Of a stretch of DNA of 64,000 bases, positions 43,015 through 53,757 are shown in pieces. The notes under the pieces are model-generated. The model ran no database searches, was not told the DNA's origin, and saw only the letters and a program-made list of their open reading frames with translations. Position numbers and translations under genes: made by a program. Source of the DNA: Variovorax sp. WS11 (lineage in GTDB: Bacteria > Pseudomonadota > Gammaproteobacteria > Burkholderiales > Burkholderiaceae_C); contig NZ_JAAGOW010000001.1 of NCBI RefSeq assembly GCF_010499245.1, forward strand, positions 2,666,001 to 2,730,000, in the 5' to 3' direction. How positions within the stretch are numbered: the stretch's first letter is position 1; every line of letters begins with the position of its first letter.

Positions 43015-44574
43015 TCAGGCCTGCGCCAGGCCCAGCTGCGCCAGCACGCCCGGACTGGCCTGCACCGCGGCGCGGCGATGGTAGAAGTCCAGCGCGCGCA
43101 GCCCGCCCAGCTCGGCACCACCGCCCGCGCGGCCGGGGCCGCCGTGCAACGAGTGCGGCATCACATTGCCGTGACCGGTGTGCGCCTGTGCGACGTCGGG
43201 CGTGATCACATGCACGCGGCCATGGCTGGCAGCGACCTGCACCGCCGCCTTGCCCAGCGCGGCCTCGTCGGCACCGTAGAGCGAGGTCACCAGCGATCCC
43301 TGGCCGCGATGCGCCAGCGCAATCGCATGGTCGAAGTCACGGTAGGGCAGCAGCGTGGCGACCGGGCCGAAGACCTCCACGTCGTGTACCCGCTGCGCCG
43401 CGTCGGCATCGCGCGCGCCCAGCAGCACCGGACCGATGCACGCCGCCACCGCCGGGTCGGCATCGACCAGCGGCGCCTGGCTGCCGTCGTGCAGCACGCT
43501 GGCTTGGCCTTTCAATTCGTCCAGCCCCTCGCGCACCGCGTTCAGCTGAGCGCGGCTCACCAGCGAGCCCATGCGAACGCTCTCGTTGCGCGGGTTGCCG
43601 ACCGTGACGCCCGCGAGCTTGGCGCCGATCGCCTCGGCCGTAACGTCATAGAGTGCGGCCGGCACCAGGATGCGGCGGATCGCGGTGCACTTCTGGCCCG
43701 CCTTGACCGTCATCTCGCGCACCACCTCGCGCACTAGCAGCTTGAAGGCCTCGCTATCGGCCGTGGCATCGGGCAGCAGCAGGGCCGAGTTGAGGCTGTC
43801 GGCCTCGATGTTCACGCGCACCGAGCGTTGCGCCACCGCGGCATGCGAGCGGATCACCGCACCCGTCTCGGCCGATCCGGTGAAGGACACGACGTCGAAG
43901 CCCTGCAGCTGATCCATCAGCCCGTTCGAGCTGCCGCAGACGATCGACAGCGCACCGGCCGGCAGCACGCCCGCCTCGACCACGTCGCGCACCATGCGCT
44001 GGGTGAGCCAGGCGGTGGCGGTGGCCGGCTTCACGATCACCGGCACGCCCGAGAGCAGGGCGGGCGCGGCCTTCTCCCACAGTCCCCAGGAGGGGAAGTT
44101 GAAGGCGTTGATGAAGAGCGCCACGCCGCGCGTGGGCACCTGCAGGTGCTGCGACTGGAACACGGGTTCCTTGCCCAGCTTCACCGCATCGCCGTCGCGC
44201 AGCGCATGCACCTCGCCCAGCGCGTCGCCCCACTTGGCGTACTGGCCCAGCGTGAAGATGCCGCCGTCGATGTCCACCGCCGAGTCGTTCTTCACCGTGC
44301 CGGAGTTGGCGGTGGCGATCTCGTAGTAGGCGTCGCGGTTGGCCTGCAGCACCTTGACCACGCCCGCCAGCAGGGCCGCGCGCTGCTTGTAAGTGAGGGC
44401 GCGCAGGGCCGCCCCGCCGCTCTCCCGCGCGAAGCCGAAGGCCTCGGCCAGGTCCAGCCCGCCTGCGTCGACGCGGACCAGCTCGGTGCCCAGCACCGGA
44501 TCGAAGAGCGGCGTTCCGGCGCCGCTGCCGGCCTGCCAGCGGCCGGCGACGTAGTTGGAGAGAAGTTCGGTCAT
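43015..44574 (-). CDS. boxD: 3,4-dehydroadipyl-CoA semialdehyde dehydrogenase
   Basis: This 519-residue aldehyde dehydrogenase is of the PaaZ/BoxD type (starts [18 protein letters not shown]), with [20 protein letters not shown], the cofactor-site [12 protein letters not shown], a catalytic Glu in [10 protein letters not shown] and Cys in [11 protein letters not shown]. It oxidises the semialdehyde made by BoxC to the CoA-bound acid using NADP. It sits between the DUF4863 gene and benzoate-CoA ligase in the leftward operon. Confidence 0.92.
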   Translation of the reverse strand: MTELLSNYVAGRWQAGSGAGTPLFDPVLGTELVRVDAGGLDLAEAFGFARESGGAALRALTYKQRAALLAGVVKVLQANRDAYYEIATANSGTVKNDSAVDIDGGIFTLGQYAKWGDALGEVHALRDGDAVKLGKEPVFQSQHLQVPTRGVALFINAFNFPSWGLWEKAAPALLSGVPVIVKPATATAWLTQRMVRDVVEAGVLPAGALSIVCGSSNGLMDQLQGFDVVSFTGSAETGAVIRSHAAVAQRSVRVNIEADSLNSALLLPDATADSEAFKLLVREVVREMTVKAGQKCTAIRRILVPAALYDVTAEAIGAKLAGVTVGNPRNESVRMGSLVSRAQLNAVREGLDELKGQASVLHDGSQAPLVDADPAVAACIGPVLLGARDADAAQRVHDVEVFGPVATLLPYRDFDHAIALAHRGQGSLVTSLYGADEAALGKAAVQVAASHGRVHVITPDVAQAHTGHGNVMPHSLHGGPGRAGGGAELGGLRALDFYHRRAAVQASPGVLAQLGLAQA

Positions 44575-44582
44575 GGGGTGTC

Positions 44583-45050
44583 TCAGGTCTTGGTGAATTG
44601 GATTTGCCCTTCGGGCAATAGATAGAGCACGAGCGCGCGGCCCTGGGCCACGGTCGGGTGGTGCGCCGATCCTGGCGGGTAGACGCACCAGCCCGCGGGC
44701 CGGCCGTCGAAGGTCGCATCGCCTTCCAGCGGCATGATCAGATCGACCTCGCCGTTCGGATGCGTGTGGTGCGGGCCCTTGATGTCCTTCATGTCCACCA
44801 CGTCGACCGAGAAGCGGTGCAGCTCGTCCTCGGCCTTGAACACGCGGCCATACTTGATGCCGCCGCCCTCGCGCTCGCACAGCCAGCCTTCGGCCACGCC
44901 GTCGATGCAGGCCTCTTTCAGGCGTTCGTAGCTTTCGCTGCCGACACCGTGCACGGTGTTGAGCCAGCGGTCGAGCTCGTCGTCGAGCGGGCGGCCGGCG
45001 ATCTGCGAGGTCACGTCGGCGACGATCTGGTGGAAGGATTCCTTGGACAT
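44583..45050 (-). CDS. DUF4863 family protein (hydroxylaminobenzoate lyase-like)
   Basis: This 155-residue protein has a cupin-like core with GPHHTHPNGEVDLIMPL (two His and a Glu likely binding metal) and PPGSAHHPTV. The family DUF4863 includes, to my recollection, 4-hydroxylaminobenzoate lyase (PnbB). In box clusters its job is unclear; it may act on a substituted benzoate. It is first in the leftward operon, 8 bases before boxD. ATG 45050 begins MSKESFHQIV; an ATG at 45068 is an alternative, neither with a strong ribosome site. Confidence 0.75.
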   Translation of the reverse strand: MSKESFHQIVADVTSQIAGRPLDDELDRWLNTVHGVGSESYERLKEACIDGVAEGWLCEREGGGIKYGRVFKAEDELHRFSVDVVDMKDIKGPHHTHPNGEVDLIMPLEGDATFDGRPAGWCVYPPGSAHHPTVAQGRALVLYLLPEGQIQFTKT

Positions 45051-45063
45051 CGTGGTGCGCTCA

Positions 45064-45169
45064 TGCATGGGTGAAGAAGAACGAACTTGCGGCAAATCGC
45101 CGCGTGCAGTATCTTGCCTGTGCATGAACCATAAGCACCGACACAAAAGGTGTCAAGCAATATAGTGCA
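45064..45169. promoter_or_regulatory. TGCA half-site cluster in the boxR/DUF4863 divergent region
   Basis: TGCA occurs at 45064-45067, 45105-45108, 45121-45124 and 45166-45169, between the divergent starts of DUF4863 and boxR. BoxR/BzdR-type regulators are reported to use TGCA repeats, so these may be operators for both directions. The spacing (for example 12 bp between the middle pair) is not the canonical 6 bp. Confidence 0.45.
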
Positions 45170-45219
45170 TATATGGTGTTTACCCGTAGACCGGAGCGAC
45201 GAGGAGAGGACGAAGCGAG

Positions 45220-46149
45220 ATGAATGAGCGAGCCGACGCGGTGCTGAGCGCACCCGCCGATCCGGCCTTGCCGGCCGAGGAAGCCAAGAACCCGCTGCTG
45301 GTGGCGCTGGGCGAGCGGGTGCGCAACCTGCGCGCGCGCCGCGGCCTCACGCGCAAGGCCGTCGCGCAGGCGGCCGAGGTGTCGGAGCGCCACCTGGCCA
45401 ACCTCGAGTACGGCATCGGGAATGCCTCCATCCTGGTGCTGCAGCAGGTGGCGACCGCGCTGCACTGCTCGCTGGCCGAGCTGGTGGGCGACATCACGAC
45501 CAGCAGCCCCGAGTGGCTGCTGATCCGCGAGCTGCTGGAGCGCCGCGGCGAGGCCGACCTGCGCCGCGCCCGCATCGCCCTCGGCGAACTGCTGGGCACC
45601 GCCGCCGGCGACCCGGCGCGCCACCGTCGCATCGCGCTTGTCGGCTTGCGCGGCGCCGGCAAGTCGACCCTCGGCCAGATGCTGGCGGACGACCTCGACG
45701 TGCCCTTCATCGAGCTGAGCCGCGAGATCGAGAAGCTGGCCGGCTGCAGCGTGCGCGAGATCCACGACCTCTACGGCACCAATGCCTACCGCCGCTACGA
45801 GCGCCGCGCGCTCGAGGAGGCGGTACAGATCTACGCCGAGGTGGTGATCGCCACCCCCGGCGGCATCGTTTCCGACCCCGCCACCTTCAACGAGCTGCTC
45901 TCGCACTGCACCACCGTCTGGCTGCAGGCCGCCCCCGAAGAGCACATGGGCCGCGTCGCCGCCCAGGGCGACACCCGCCCCATGGCCGCCAGCAAGGAGG
46001 CCATGGACGACCTGCGCCGCATCCTCGCCGGCCGTGCCGCCTTCTATTCCAAGGCCGATCTCAGCGTGGACACGAGCGGCCGCGACCTGGCGCAAAGCTT
46101 CCAGCTGCTGCGAACGACGGTGCGGGAAGCGATGAGCCGGGGCGGCTGA
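45220..46149 (+). CDS. boxR: BoxR-type regulator (XRE domain fused to shikimate kinase-like domain)
   Basis: This 309-residue protein has an XRE helix-turn-helix (about residues 30-90, RARRGLTRKAVAQAAEVSER) and a C-terminal shikimate-kinase-like domain (about 125-300) with Walker A ALVGLRGAGKSTLG. This is the BoxR/BzdR architecture, in which the kinase-like domain senses benzoyl-CoA and relieves repression. It diverges from the transport/ligase operon and is followed by boxCBA, so it likely controls both. Start ATG at 45220 follows GAGGAG-like sequence. Confidence 0.92.
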   Translation: MNERADAVLSAPADPALPAEEAKNPLLVALGERVRNLRARRGLTRKAVAQAAEVSERHLANLEYGIGNASILVLQQVATALHCSLAELVGDITTSSPEWLLIRELLERRGEADLRRARIALGELLGTAAGDPARHRRIALVGLRGAGKSTLGQMLADDLDVPFIELSREIEKLAGCSVREIHDLYGTNAYRRYERRALEEAVQIYAEVVIATPGGIVSDPATFNELLSHCTTVWLQAAPEEHMGRVAAQGDTRPMAASKEAMDDLRRILAGRAAFYSKADLSVDTSGRDLAQSFQLLRTTVREAMSRGG

Positions 46150-46193
46150 GAACGCGCCGGAAGCCGGCAGTTGCAAAAAAATCCGGCAAGGGC

Positions 46194-46225
46194 TTGACGC
46201 GCTCCAAAACATGCAGGATGATGCA
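46194..46225 (+). promoter_or_regulatory. Predicted boxC promoter with BoxR operator
   Basis: A -35-like TTGACG (46194-46199), 17-bp spacer and -10-like GATGAT (46217-46222) are overlapped by TGCA-N6-TGCA (46212-46225). A third TGCA lies at 46245-46248. The match to the reported BoxR/BzdR operator pattern, placed on the -10, predicts repression when no benzoyl-CoA is present. Confidence 0.6.
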
Positions 46226-46286
46226 TGTCAGCGCAAACGCAAACTGCATTATTGTTCACGCCAACAGGCACCCAGGAGACCGCGAC

Positions 46287-47957
<1,671 letters not shown>

Positions 47958-47985
47958 ACGTCAGAACTCTTTGCAAGGAACAACG

Positions 47986-49413
47986 ATGAGCACGATCAAC
48001 TACAGCGAGAAGATCCCCAACAACGTCAACCTCGGCGAAGACCGCACGCTGCAGCGCGCGCTCGAAGGCTGGCAGCCCAACTTCATCAACTGGTGGGACG
48101 ACGTCGGCCCCGACGGCTCGACCAACTACGAGGTCTACCTGCGCACGGCCGTGAGCGTCGACCCGCAGGGCTGGGCGCAGTTCGGCCACGTGAAGATGCG
48201 CGACTACCGCTGGGGCATCTTCCTGAACCCGGGCGATGCCAACCGCGAGATCCACTTCGGCGACCACAAGGGCGAGAAGGCCTGGCAGGACGTCCCCGGC
48301 GAGCACCGCGCCAACCTGCGCCGCATCATCGTCACGCAGGGCGACACCGAGCCCGCCTCGGTCGAGCAGCAGCGCCACCTCGGCCTGACCGCGCCCAGCA
48401 TGTACGACCTGCGCAACCTGTTCCAGATCAACGTGGAAGAGGGTCGCCACCTGTGGGCCATGGTCTACCTGCTGCACAAGCACTTCGGCCGCGACGGCCG
48501 CGAAGAAGCCGAGGCCCTGCTGCAGCGCACTTCGGGCGACGAGAACAATCCGCGCATCCTGGGTGCCTTCAACGAGAAGACGCCGGACTGGCTGGCCTTC
48601 TTCATGTTCACCTACTTCACCGACCGCGACGGCAAGTTCCAGCTGTCGGCCCTGGCCGAGAGCGCCTTCGATCCGCTGGCGCGCACCACGAAGTTCATGC
48701 TGACCGAAGAAGCGCACCACATGTTCGTGGGCGAGAGCGGCGTCTCGCGCGTGCTGCAGCGCACCGCGCAGGTCATGAACGAGCTCAAGACCGACGACCC
48801 GCAGAAGGTGCGTGCGGCCGGCGCCATCGACCTCGGCACCATCCAGCGCTACCTGAACTTCCACTACAGCGTCACCATCGACCTGTTCGGCGCCGACCAG
48901 TCGAGCAACGCCGCCACCTTCTACAGCTCGGGTCTGAAGGGCCGCTACGAAGAGGGCAAGCGCACCGACGACCACGTGCTCAAGGGCCAGACCTACAAGG
49001 TGCTCGAAGTCAAGGACGGCCAGCTCCTCGAGAAGGACGTGCCGATGCTGAATGCGCTGAACGAAGTGCTGCGCGACGACTTCATCAAGGACTCGGTCGC
49101 CGGCGTGGGCCGCTGGAACAAGGTGCTGGAAAAGGCAGGTATCCCGACCCGCCTGACGGTCCCGCACAAGGCCTTCAACCGCCAGATCGGCGCGCTGGCC
49201 GGCATCAAGATGTCGCCCGAGGGGCGTGTGGTGAACGAGGCCGAATGGGCCGCGAAGAAGGACGAGTGGCTGCCCACGAGCGAAGACTTCGCCTTCGTGG
49301 CATCGTTGATGGGCCGCGTGGTCGACCCCGGCAAGTTCGCCGGCTGGATCGCCCCGCCGGTGATGGGCATCAACCGCCAGCCGGTGGATTTCGAATACGT
49401 CCGCTTCGGCTGA
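47986..49413 (+). CDS. boxB: Benzoyl-CoA 2,3-epoxidase subunit BoxB
   Basis: This 475-residue diiron protein carries ligand motifs INVEEGRHLWAMVY (about residues 147-160, Glu and His) and TEEAHHMFVGE (about 239-249). With the reductase BoxA it inserts oxygen across the ring of benzoyl-CoA. The N-terminus starts MSTINYSEKIPNNVNLGEDR. The start at 47986 has an AAGGA ribosome site. A 191-bp gap with GC hairpins separates it from boxA. Confidence 0.95.
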   Translation: MSTINYSEKIPNNVNLGEDRTLQRALEGWQPNFINWWDDVGPDGSTNYEVYLRTAVSVDPQGWAQFGHVKMRDYRWGIFLNPGDANREIHFGDHKGEKAWQDVPGEHRANLRRIIVTQGDTEPASVEQQRHLGLTAPSMYDLRNLFQINVEEGRHLWAMVYLLHKHFGRDGREEAEALLQRTSGDENNPRILGAFNEKTPDWLAFFMFTYFTDRDGKFQLSALAESAFDPLARTTKFMLTEEAHHMFVGESGVSRVLQRTAQVMNELKTDDPQKVRAAGAIDLGTIQRYLNFHYSVTIDLFGADQSSNAATFYSSGLKGRYEEGKRTDDHVLKGQTYKVLEVKDGQLLEKDVPMLNALNEVLRDDFIKDSVAGVGRWNKVLEKAGIPTRLTVPHKAFNRQIGALAGIKMSPEGRVVNEAEWAAKKDEWLPTSEDFAFVASLMGRVVDPGKFAGWIAPPVMGINRQPVDFEYVRFG

Positions 49414-49434
49414 ACTGTTGCTCGCCCCCAGGTT

Positions 49435-49475
49435 GCCCGGCACTTCGTGTCCGGGCGCCCACCCCCTACCGGGGG
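49435..49475. repeat. GC-rich hairpins between boxB and boxA
   Basis: Two stem-loops: GCCCGG-N10-CCGGGC (49435-49456) and CCCC/GGGG around TACC (49463-49474). They lie in a 191-bp GC-rich spacer of the kind seen often between Comamonadaceae genes. They could attenuate or process the boxB-boxA transcript. No U-tract follows, so they are not clear terminators. Confidence 0.5.
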
Positions 49476-49604
49476 CAACACCAGCGGCCCGGCGAAGCCG
49501 GTTCCGCGGTGTTTCACGAAGGGGCCAGCGCTTTGCGCGGCCCTGGGGCGGTACAAGGGCCTTGAACGGTGATGGGCCGTCTGGGCGGCAAAGGAGATAA
49601 CGAC

Positions 49605-50888
49605 ATGGACACGGCCACCATCCAACTCGGCGTCATCAAGCAGCACCTGATCGACCCCGAGATCTGCATCCGCTGCAACACCTGCGAGGCCACCTGCCCC
49701 GTCAATGCCATCACGCACGACGACCGCAACTACGTGGTGCGTGCCGATGTCTGCAACGGCTGCATGGCCTGCATCTCGCCCTGCCCGACGGGCTCCATCG
49801 ACAACTGGCGCACCATGCCCGTGGCGCGCGCCTACTCCATCGAGGAGCAGCTCACCTGGGACGAGCTGCCCGCCGAGCTCACGCCCGAGCAGCTGGAGGC
49901 CGAGGGCATCGCCTCGTCCGACGAGGTCGTGATCCAGGCGCAGGCCGCCGCCGCACCGCAGCCGCAGTCCGAGCCCGGCGCGCAGGTCTTCAATTCCGCG
50001 CAATACGGCGCCACCGTGCCGCCCTGGTCGGCCGCGCACGCCTACACCAACCTGTTCCCGCCGAAGAGCCCGACCACGGCGACGGTGGTCGGCAACTTCA
50101 ACTGCACCGAGGCCGGGTACGAGAACCAGACGCATCACATCGTGCTGGACTTCGGCGCCATGCCCTTCCCGGTGCTGGAGGGCCAGTCCATCGCCATCAT
50201 CCCGCCGGGCACCGACGCCAACGGCAAGGCTCATTTCGCGCGCCAGTACTCCATCGCCAGCCCGCGCAACGGCGAGCGGCCCGGCTACAACAACGTCTCG
50301 CTGACGGTGAAGCGCGTGTTGCAGGACCATCAAGGCAACCCGGTTCGCGGCGTCGCCAGCAACTACGTGTGCGACCTCAAGGTGGGCGACAAGGTCCAGG
50401 TCATCGGCCCCTTCGGCACGTCCTTCCTGATGCCTAACCATCCGAAGTCGCACATCGTGATGATCTGCACCGGCACAGGCAGCGCGCCCATGCGCGCCAT
50501 GACGGAGTGGCGCCGGCGCCTGCGCAAGAGCGGCAAGTTCGAGAGCGGCAAGCTGCTGCTCTTCTTCGGCGCGCGCACGCAGCAGGAGCTGCCCTACTTC
50601 GGCCCGCTGCAGACTCTGCCCAAGGACTTCATCGACATCAACTTCGCCTTCTCGCGCACGGCCGGCCAGCCCAAGCGCTACGTGCAGGACGCGATGCGCG
50701 AGCGCGCCGCCGACCTGGCTGCGCTGCTCAAGGACGGGCAGAGCCACTTCTACGTCTGCGGCTTGAAGAGCATGGAAGAGGGAGTGGTGCTCGCGCTGCG
50801 CGACGTGGCGGTGGAAGTGGGCCTGGACTGGGACACGGTGGGAGCCGCCCTGAAGCGCGAAGGCCGCCTGCACCTCGAGACTTATTAA
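49605..50888 (+). CDS. boxA: Benzoyl-CoA 2,3-epoxidase reductase subunit BoxA
   Basis: This 427-residue protein has two [4Fe-4S] motifs ([12 protein letters not shown] about 21-32 and [12 protein letters not shown] about 52-63), then an acidic/Ala-Pro linker and an FNR-type FAD/NADPH reductase (about 145-427, [10 protein letters not shown] and [12 protein letters not shown]). It passes NADPH electrons to BoxB. The ATG at 49605 has an AAGGAG site. MaoC follows after 13 bases. Confidence 0.94.
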   Translation: MDTATIQLGVIKQHLIDPEICIRCNTCEATCPVNAITHDDRNYVVRADVCNGCMACISPCPTGSIDNWRTMPVARAYSIEEQLTWDELPAELTPEQLEAEGIASSDEVVIQAQAAAAPQPQSEPGAQVFNSAQYGATVPPWSAAHAYTNLFPPKSPTTATVVGNFNCTEAGYENQTHHIVLDFGAMPFPVLEGQSIAIIPPGTDANGKAHFARQYSIASPRNGERPGYNNVSLTVKRVLQDHQGNPVRGVASNYVCDLKVGDKVQVIGPFGTSFLMPNHPKSHIVMICTGTGSAPMRAMTEWRRRLRKSGKFESGKLLLFFGARTQQELPYFGPLQTLPKDFIDINFAFSRTAGQPKRYVQDAMRERAADLAALLKDGQSHFYVCGLKSMEEGVVLALRDVAVEVGLDWDTVGAALKREGRLHLETY

Positions 50889-50901
50889 GTAAGCTCGCGG
50901 C

Positions 50902-51339
50902 ATGAAGTTCGCCGAGTTCCACGCGGGCCAGGTCATCGAGGCCGGGCCCTATCTCGTCACCGAGGCCGAGCTGCTGCAGTTCGCCGAGGCCTACGACCCC
51001 CAGTGGTTCCATACCGACGCCGAAGCCGCCGCCGACGGCCCCTTCGGCGGGCTCATCGCCAGCGGCTGGCACACGGGCGGCATCGCGATGCGGCTGGTGA
51101 CCGATGCCGCGCTGGCGGGCTCCGAGTCCTTCGCCTCGCCGGGCCTGGCTTATGTGAAGTGGCCCAACCCCGTGCGGCCTGGTGATGCGCTGCGCCTCGT
51201 GGCCGACGTGATCGAGGTGCGGCGCTCGGAGAAGCGGCCCACGCTGGGCATCCTGCGTTGGCGCTGGCGCTTGTTCAACCAGCGCGAGCAGCTGGCGCTG
51301 GACCTGGAGGCGACGAGTCTGTTCAAGCTCGAGGGCTAG
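50902..51339 (+). CDS. MaoC-family hotdog dehydratase-like protein
   Basis: This 145-residue hotdog protein contains the hydratase-2 signature-like FAEAYDPQWFHTDAEAAADG with the catalytic Asp-His pair, then FGGLIASGWHTGGIAM. It probably hydrates an enoyl-CoA or acts as a thioesterase. Position 13 bases after boxA suggests a role late in benzoate catabolism, for example on dehydroadipyl-CoA. The substrate cannot be read from sequence. Confidence 0.85.
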   Translation: MKFAEFHAGQVIEAGPYLVTEAELLQFAEAYDPQWFHTDAEAAADGPFGGLIASGWHTGGIAMRLVTDAALAGSESFASPGLAYVKWPNPVRPGDALRLVADVIEVRRSEKRPTLGILRWRWRLFNQREQLALDLEATSLFKLEG

Positions 51340-51360
51340 ACCGGGAAGGTGGTGGCTTTC

Positions 51361-51401
51361 GGTTAGATGGATTAGCATTGCTGTGTATATCCAATCTAAC
51401 C
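51361..51401. promoter_or_regulatory. Candidate operator of the Xre-RES module
   Basis: Inverted repeat GGTTAGAT (51361-51368) and ATCTAACC (51394-51401), flanking an AT-rich core, 13 bases upstream of the antitoxin ATG. The GGATT/ATCC neighbours extend the symmetry weakly. The site fits autorepression by the Xre-type antitoxin. Confidence 0.6.
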
Positions 51402-51413
51402 ATCGAAGGTGCC

Positions 51414-52088
51414 ATGACCACGACCCATGCACAGGCTGACCTGCTCGACGTCATGACCGGATCTCCCAAGGAGATCGGTCGGCGGCTGAATCAACTCGAT
51501 GCGGATCAGGTCGTTGCCATCGGCCTGGAGCATGTATCTGCAAAGGAGGCTGGAGCCATCGCAGAGACTTTGGTCCGTTTCGTACAACTGGTAGGCCTGA
51601 CCGTCTCCCGGCACGAACGCGAAACTCTGGAGTCCCTGGTCGAAATCCTTGTACCGAGGGCGCCGCCTACGCCAACGCAGCTCAAGGAGGCGGCCATGCT
51701 GGCGAGAGCCCGCACCGCCGTGCTCCAGGAGGACAACTGGCTGACGACGGCGCAGATCGCCGACCTGGCCGGCTTCAGTACCAGCAATCCCAGTGCCCAG
51801 CCCAACAAGTGGAAGCGCGACCGGTTGATTTTCGCCATCCGGCATCGCGGGGTCGACTACTTTCCCAGCTATGGGCTCGACCCCAAGACGGGCTTCCGGC
51901 CGCTCAAGGTCATGGCCAAGGTGATCGAGACTTTCGGCGAGTCAAAAGACGGCTGGGGTCTGGCGTACTGGTTCTCGTCCGCCAACAGCTTCCTCGGCGG
52001 CAAGCGACCCCAGGACGTGCTGGCGAAGCAGCCCGATCGCGTCATTGCGGCCGCCGCGGATGAGCAGGAGGCGGTCGCGCATGGCTAG
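51414..52088 (+). CDS. Xre-type antitoxin of a RES toxin module (Xre/MbcA/ParS-related)
   Basis: This 224-residue protein is longer than usual for antitoxins. It has no classic HTH_3 in its first half (helical, LTVSRHERETLESLVEILVP) and a DNA-binding-like middle (LTTAQIADLAGFSTSNPSAQ). The C-terminal ETFGESKDGWGLAYWFSSAN, then SFLGGKRPQDVLAKQPDRV, is the MbcA/ParS/Xre toxin-binding domain. Its stop overlaps the RES gene start by 8 bases. It should bind and neutralise the RES toxin. Confidence 0.85.
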   Translation: MTTTHAQADLLDVMTGSPKEIGRRLNQLDADQVVAIGLEHVSAKEAGAIAETLVRFVQLVGLTVSRHERETLESLVEILVPRAPPTPTQLKEAAMLARARTAVLQEDNWLTTAQIADLAGFSTSNPSAQPNKWKRDRLIFAIRHRGVDYFPSYGLDPKTGFRPLKVMAKVIETFGESKDGWGLAYWFSSANSFLGGKRPQDVLAKQPDRVIAAAADEQEAVAHG

Positions 52089-52770
52089 GCGTCCCGGCAA
52101 ATCGCCGCCGCCGCCGCCACCTGCCGACACCACGCCAGCGCCGCCGGCAACACTGCATGTATCGACGACGCCCTGGCCGAGGGGTACGACCTTGCATCGT
52201 GTTCATCTGGAGAAGTATGCGGGCGGTGAATTCAATCCCGGCGTCAAGGGCAATGCACGGTTCAGCCCGATCAAGAGCGCCAAGGGCAAGCCTATTCCCA
52301 CACTCTATGGAGGAAACACCTTCGCGTGCGCGGCCATGGAAACGGTCTTCCACGATGTGCCTTTCGCACCGGGCTTCAAGAGCTACGACAAGGCGAAGCT
52401 GAAGGATCAAGTGCATTCCCAGCTGACGACCGGAACCGATCTCGTGCTGGCCGACCTGCGCAGCAAAGCCCTGCGCAAGCTGGGCGTGGAGCGCGGGCAA
52501 TTGATCGACACGGAGAAGGATCAGTACGCGTCAACGCGGAAATGGGCCGAAGCCATCCATGCGCAGCGCGCCGACGTACAGGGCTTGTGCTGGACCTCCC
52601 GACAGGACGACAGTGCCCAGGCCGTCATGCTGTTCGGGGATCGCATCGCCCCCGGCTTGCTGCGTCAAGCCACTCCTTCCCGCAGCCTGCTCGATGACGG
52701 GGCAGCCTATGACGAGTTGCTGAGCCTGGCCGAACAGATCGGCGTGAGCATCGTGCCGGGGAAGAACTAG
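52081..52770 (+). CDS. RES-domain toxin (NAD+-degrading family)
   Basis: This 229-residue protein has a basic, Pro-rich N-terminus and a RES domain (about residues 35-225): TLHRVHLEKYAGGEFNPG with the Arg, NARFSPIKSAKG, a central CAAMETVFHDVPFAP with Glu, and LCWTSRQDDSAQAVMLFGDR with the Ser. Family members deplete NAD+. It overlaps the antitoxin by 8 bases. A perfect 12-bp hairpin follows 5 bases after the stop. Confidence 0.85.
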   Translation: MARRPGKSPPPPPPADTTPAPPATLHVSTTPWPRGTTLHRVHLEKYAGGEFNPGVKGNARFSPIKSAKGKPIPTLYGGNTFACAAMETVFHDVPFAPGFKSYDKAKLKDQVHSQLTTGTDLVLADLRSKALRKLGVERGQLIDTEKDQYASTRKWAEAIHAQRADVQGLCWTSRQDDSAQAVMLFGDRIAPGLLRQATPSRSLLDDGAAYDELLSLAEQIGVSIVPGKN

Positions 52771-52775
52771 CTCTG

Positions 52776-52802
52776 CTTGAGGTTGCAGATTGCAACCTCA
52801 AG
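52776..52802. terminator. Perfect 12-bp hairpin after the RES gene
   Basis: Arms at 52776-52787 and 52791-52802 pair perfectly around a GAT loop. It lacks a long T run, but its position between the RES stop and the opposing EamA gene suits a bidirectional terminator or RNA-end stabiliser. Confidence 0.6.
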
Positions 52803-52866
52803 TTGGCGAACTCCTCGTCGTTCAACGCGACGTCGAGCGCAACGCCTCGCAGCGATGCTTCAGCTA
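52803..52866. other. Short spacer without features
   Basis: This 64-bp spacer lies between the hairpin and the EamA stop. I see no site or gene in it. Confidence 0.3.
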
Positions 52867-53757
52867 CTACGATCCTTGCGGCTTGGCGGCCCGCGCCTTG
52901 CCCATCAGCACCAGCGCGATCCCTCCGAGGATCGCCACCGAGCAGAGCATCAGCCGCGGCGTAATCGCCTCCGACAGGAACAGCACGCCGCCGAAAGCCG
53001 CGATCGGCGGCACCGACAACTGCACCGTCGCCGCCCGCATCGCCGTGAGCGAAGGCAGCGCCGCGTACCAGATCACATAACCGATGCCCGAAGTCAGCGC
53101 ACCCGAGGCCACGGCCAGCGCGATGCCAGCCGCGTCCGCGTGCGCGCTGCCGGTGCCAGCCAGCAGGGCGCTCAGCAGCAGCGCCATCGGTGCCGCCCGC
53201 ACGAAGTTGCGCGCCGTGGCAGCGAGCGGGTCGGCCACGCCGCGCCCGCGCAGCGAATACACGCCCCAGGCCACACCCGCGACCGCCATCAGCGTCGCGC
53301 CCAGCGCCGGCGGCGCCGTCACTCCCGGCGACACCAGATAGACCAGCCCCGCGACTGCCAGCACGAAGCCCGACCACGCCACCGGACCGAACATCTCGCC
53401 CGCGCGCAGGCCGGCGCCCAGCATCGTCAGCTGCACCGCGCCGAACAGGATCAGCGCCCCGGTGCCCGCGGACAGGCTGAGGTAGGCGAAGGAGAAGAAG
53501 GCGACATACGCAAACAGCATCGCCGCCGCCAGCCAGTCGGCACGCCCGGTCGGACCGGCGCCCGACCGCAGGCGCACGACCAGCATCAGCGTGAGCGCCC
53601 CCGCCACCAGCCGGATGCTGCCGAAGCTGGCCGCATCGATGCCCCCATGCTGCAGCGCCATGCGGCACAGCAGCGAATTGGCCGCGAAGGCCAGCATGGC
53701 TGCCACGGTGAGCGCGATGGCCCGCAGGCCCGGGCGGCCATCGCGCCCCTCAGGCAT
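52867..53757 (-). CDS. EamA/DMT-family transporter
   Basis: This 296-residue protein has ten hydrophobic segments arranged as two EamA repeats (about 10-140 and 150-285). DMT proteins export amino acids or metabolites across the inner membrane; the substrate is unknown. Its start overlaps the end of the DUF2182 gene by 8 bases, so it likely belongs to the same leftward operon. Confidence 0.88.
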   Translation of the reverse strand: MPEGRDGRPGLRAIALTVAAMLAFAANSLLCRMALQHGGIDAASFGSIRLVAGALTLMLVVRLRSGAGPTGRADWLAAAMLFAYVAFFSFAYLSLSAGTGALILFGAVQLTMLGAGLRAGEMFGPVAWSGFVLAVAGLVYLVSPGVTAPPALGATLMAVAGVAWGVYSLRGRGVADPLAATARNFVRAAPMALLLSALLAGTGSAHADAAGIALAVASGALTSGIGYVIWYAALPSLTAMRAATVQLSVPPIAAFGGVLFLSEAITPRLMLCSVAILGGIALVLMGKARAAKPQGS

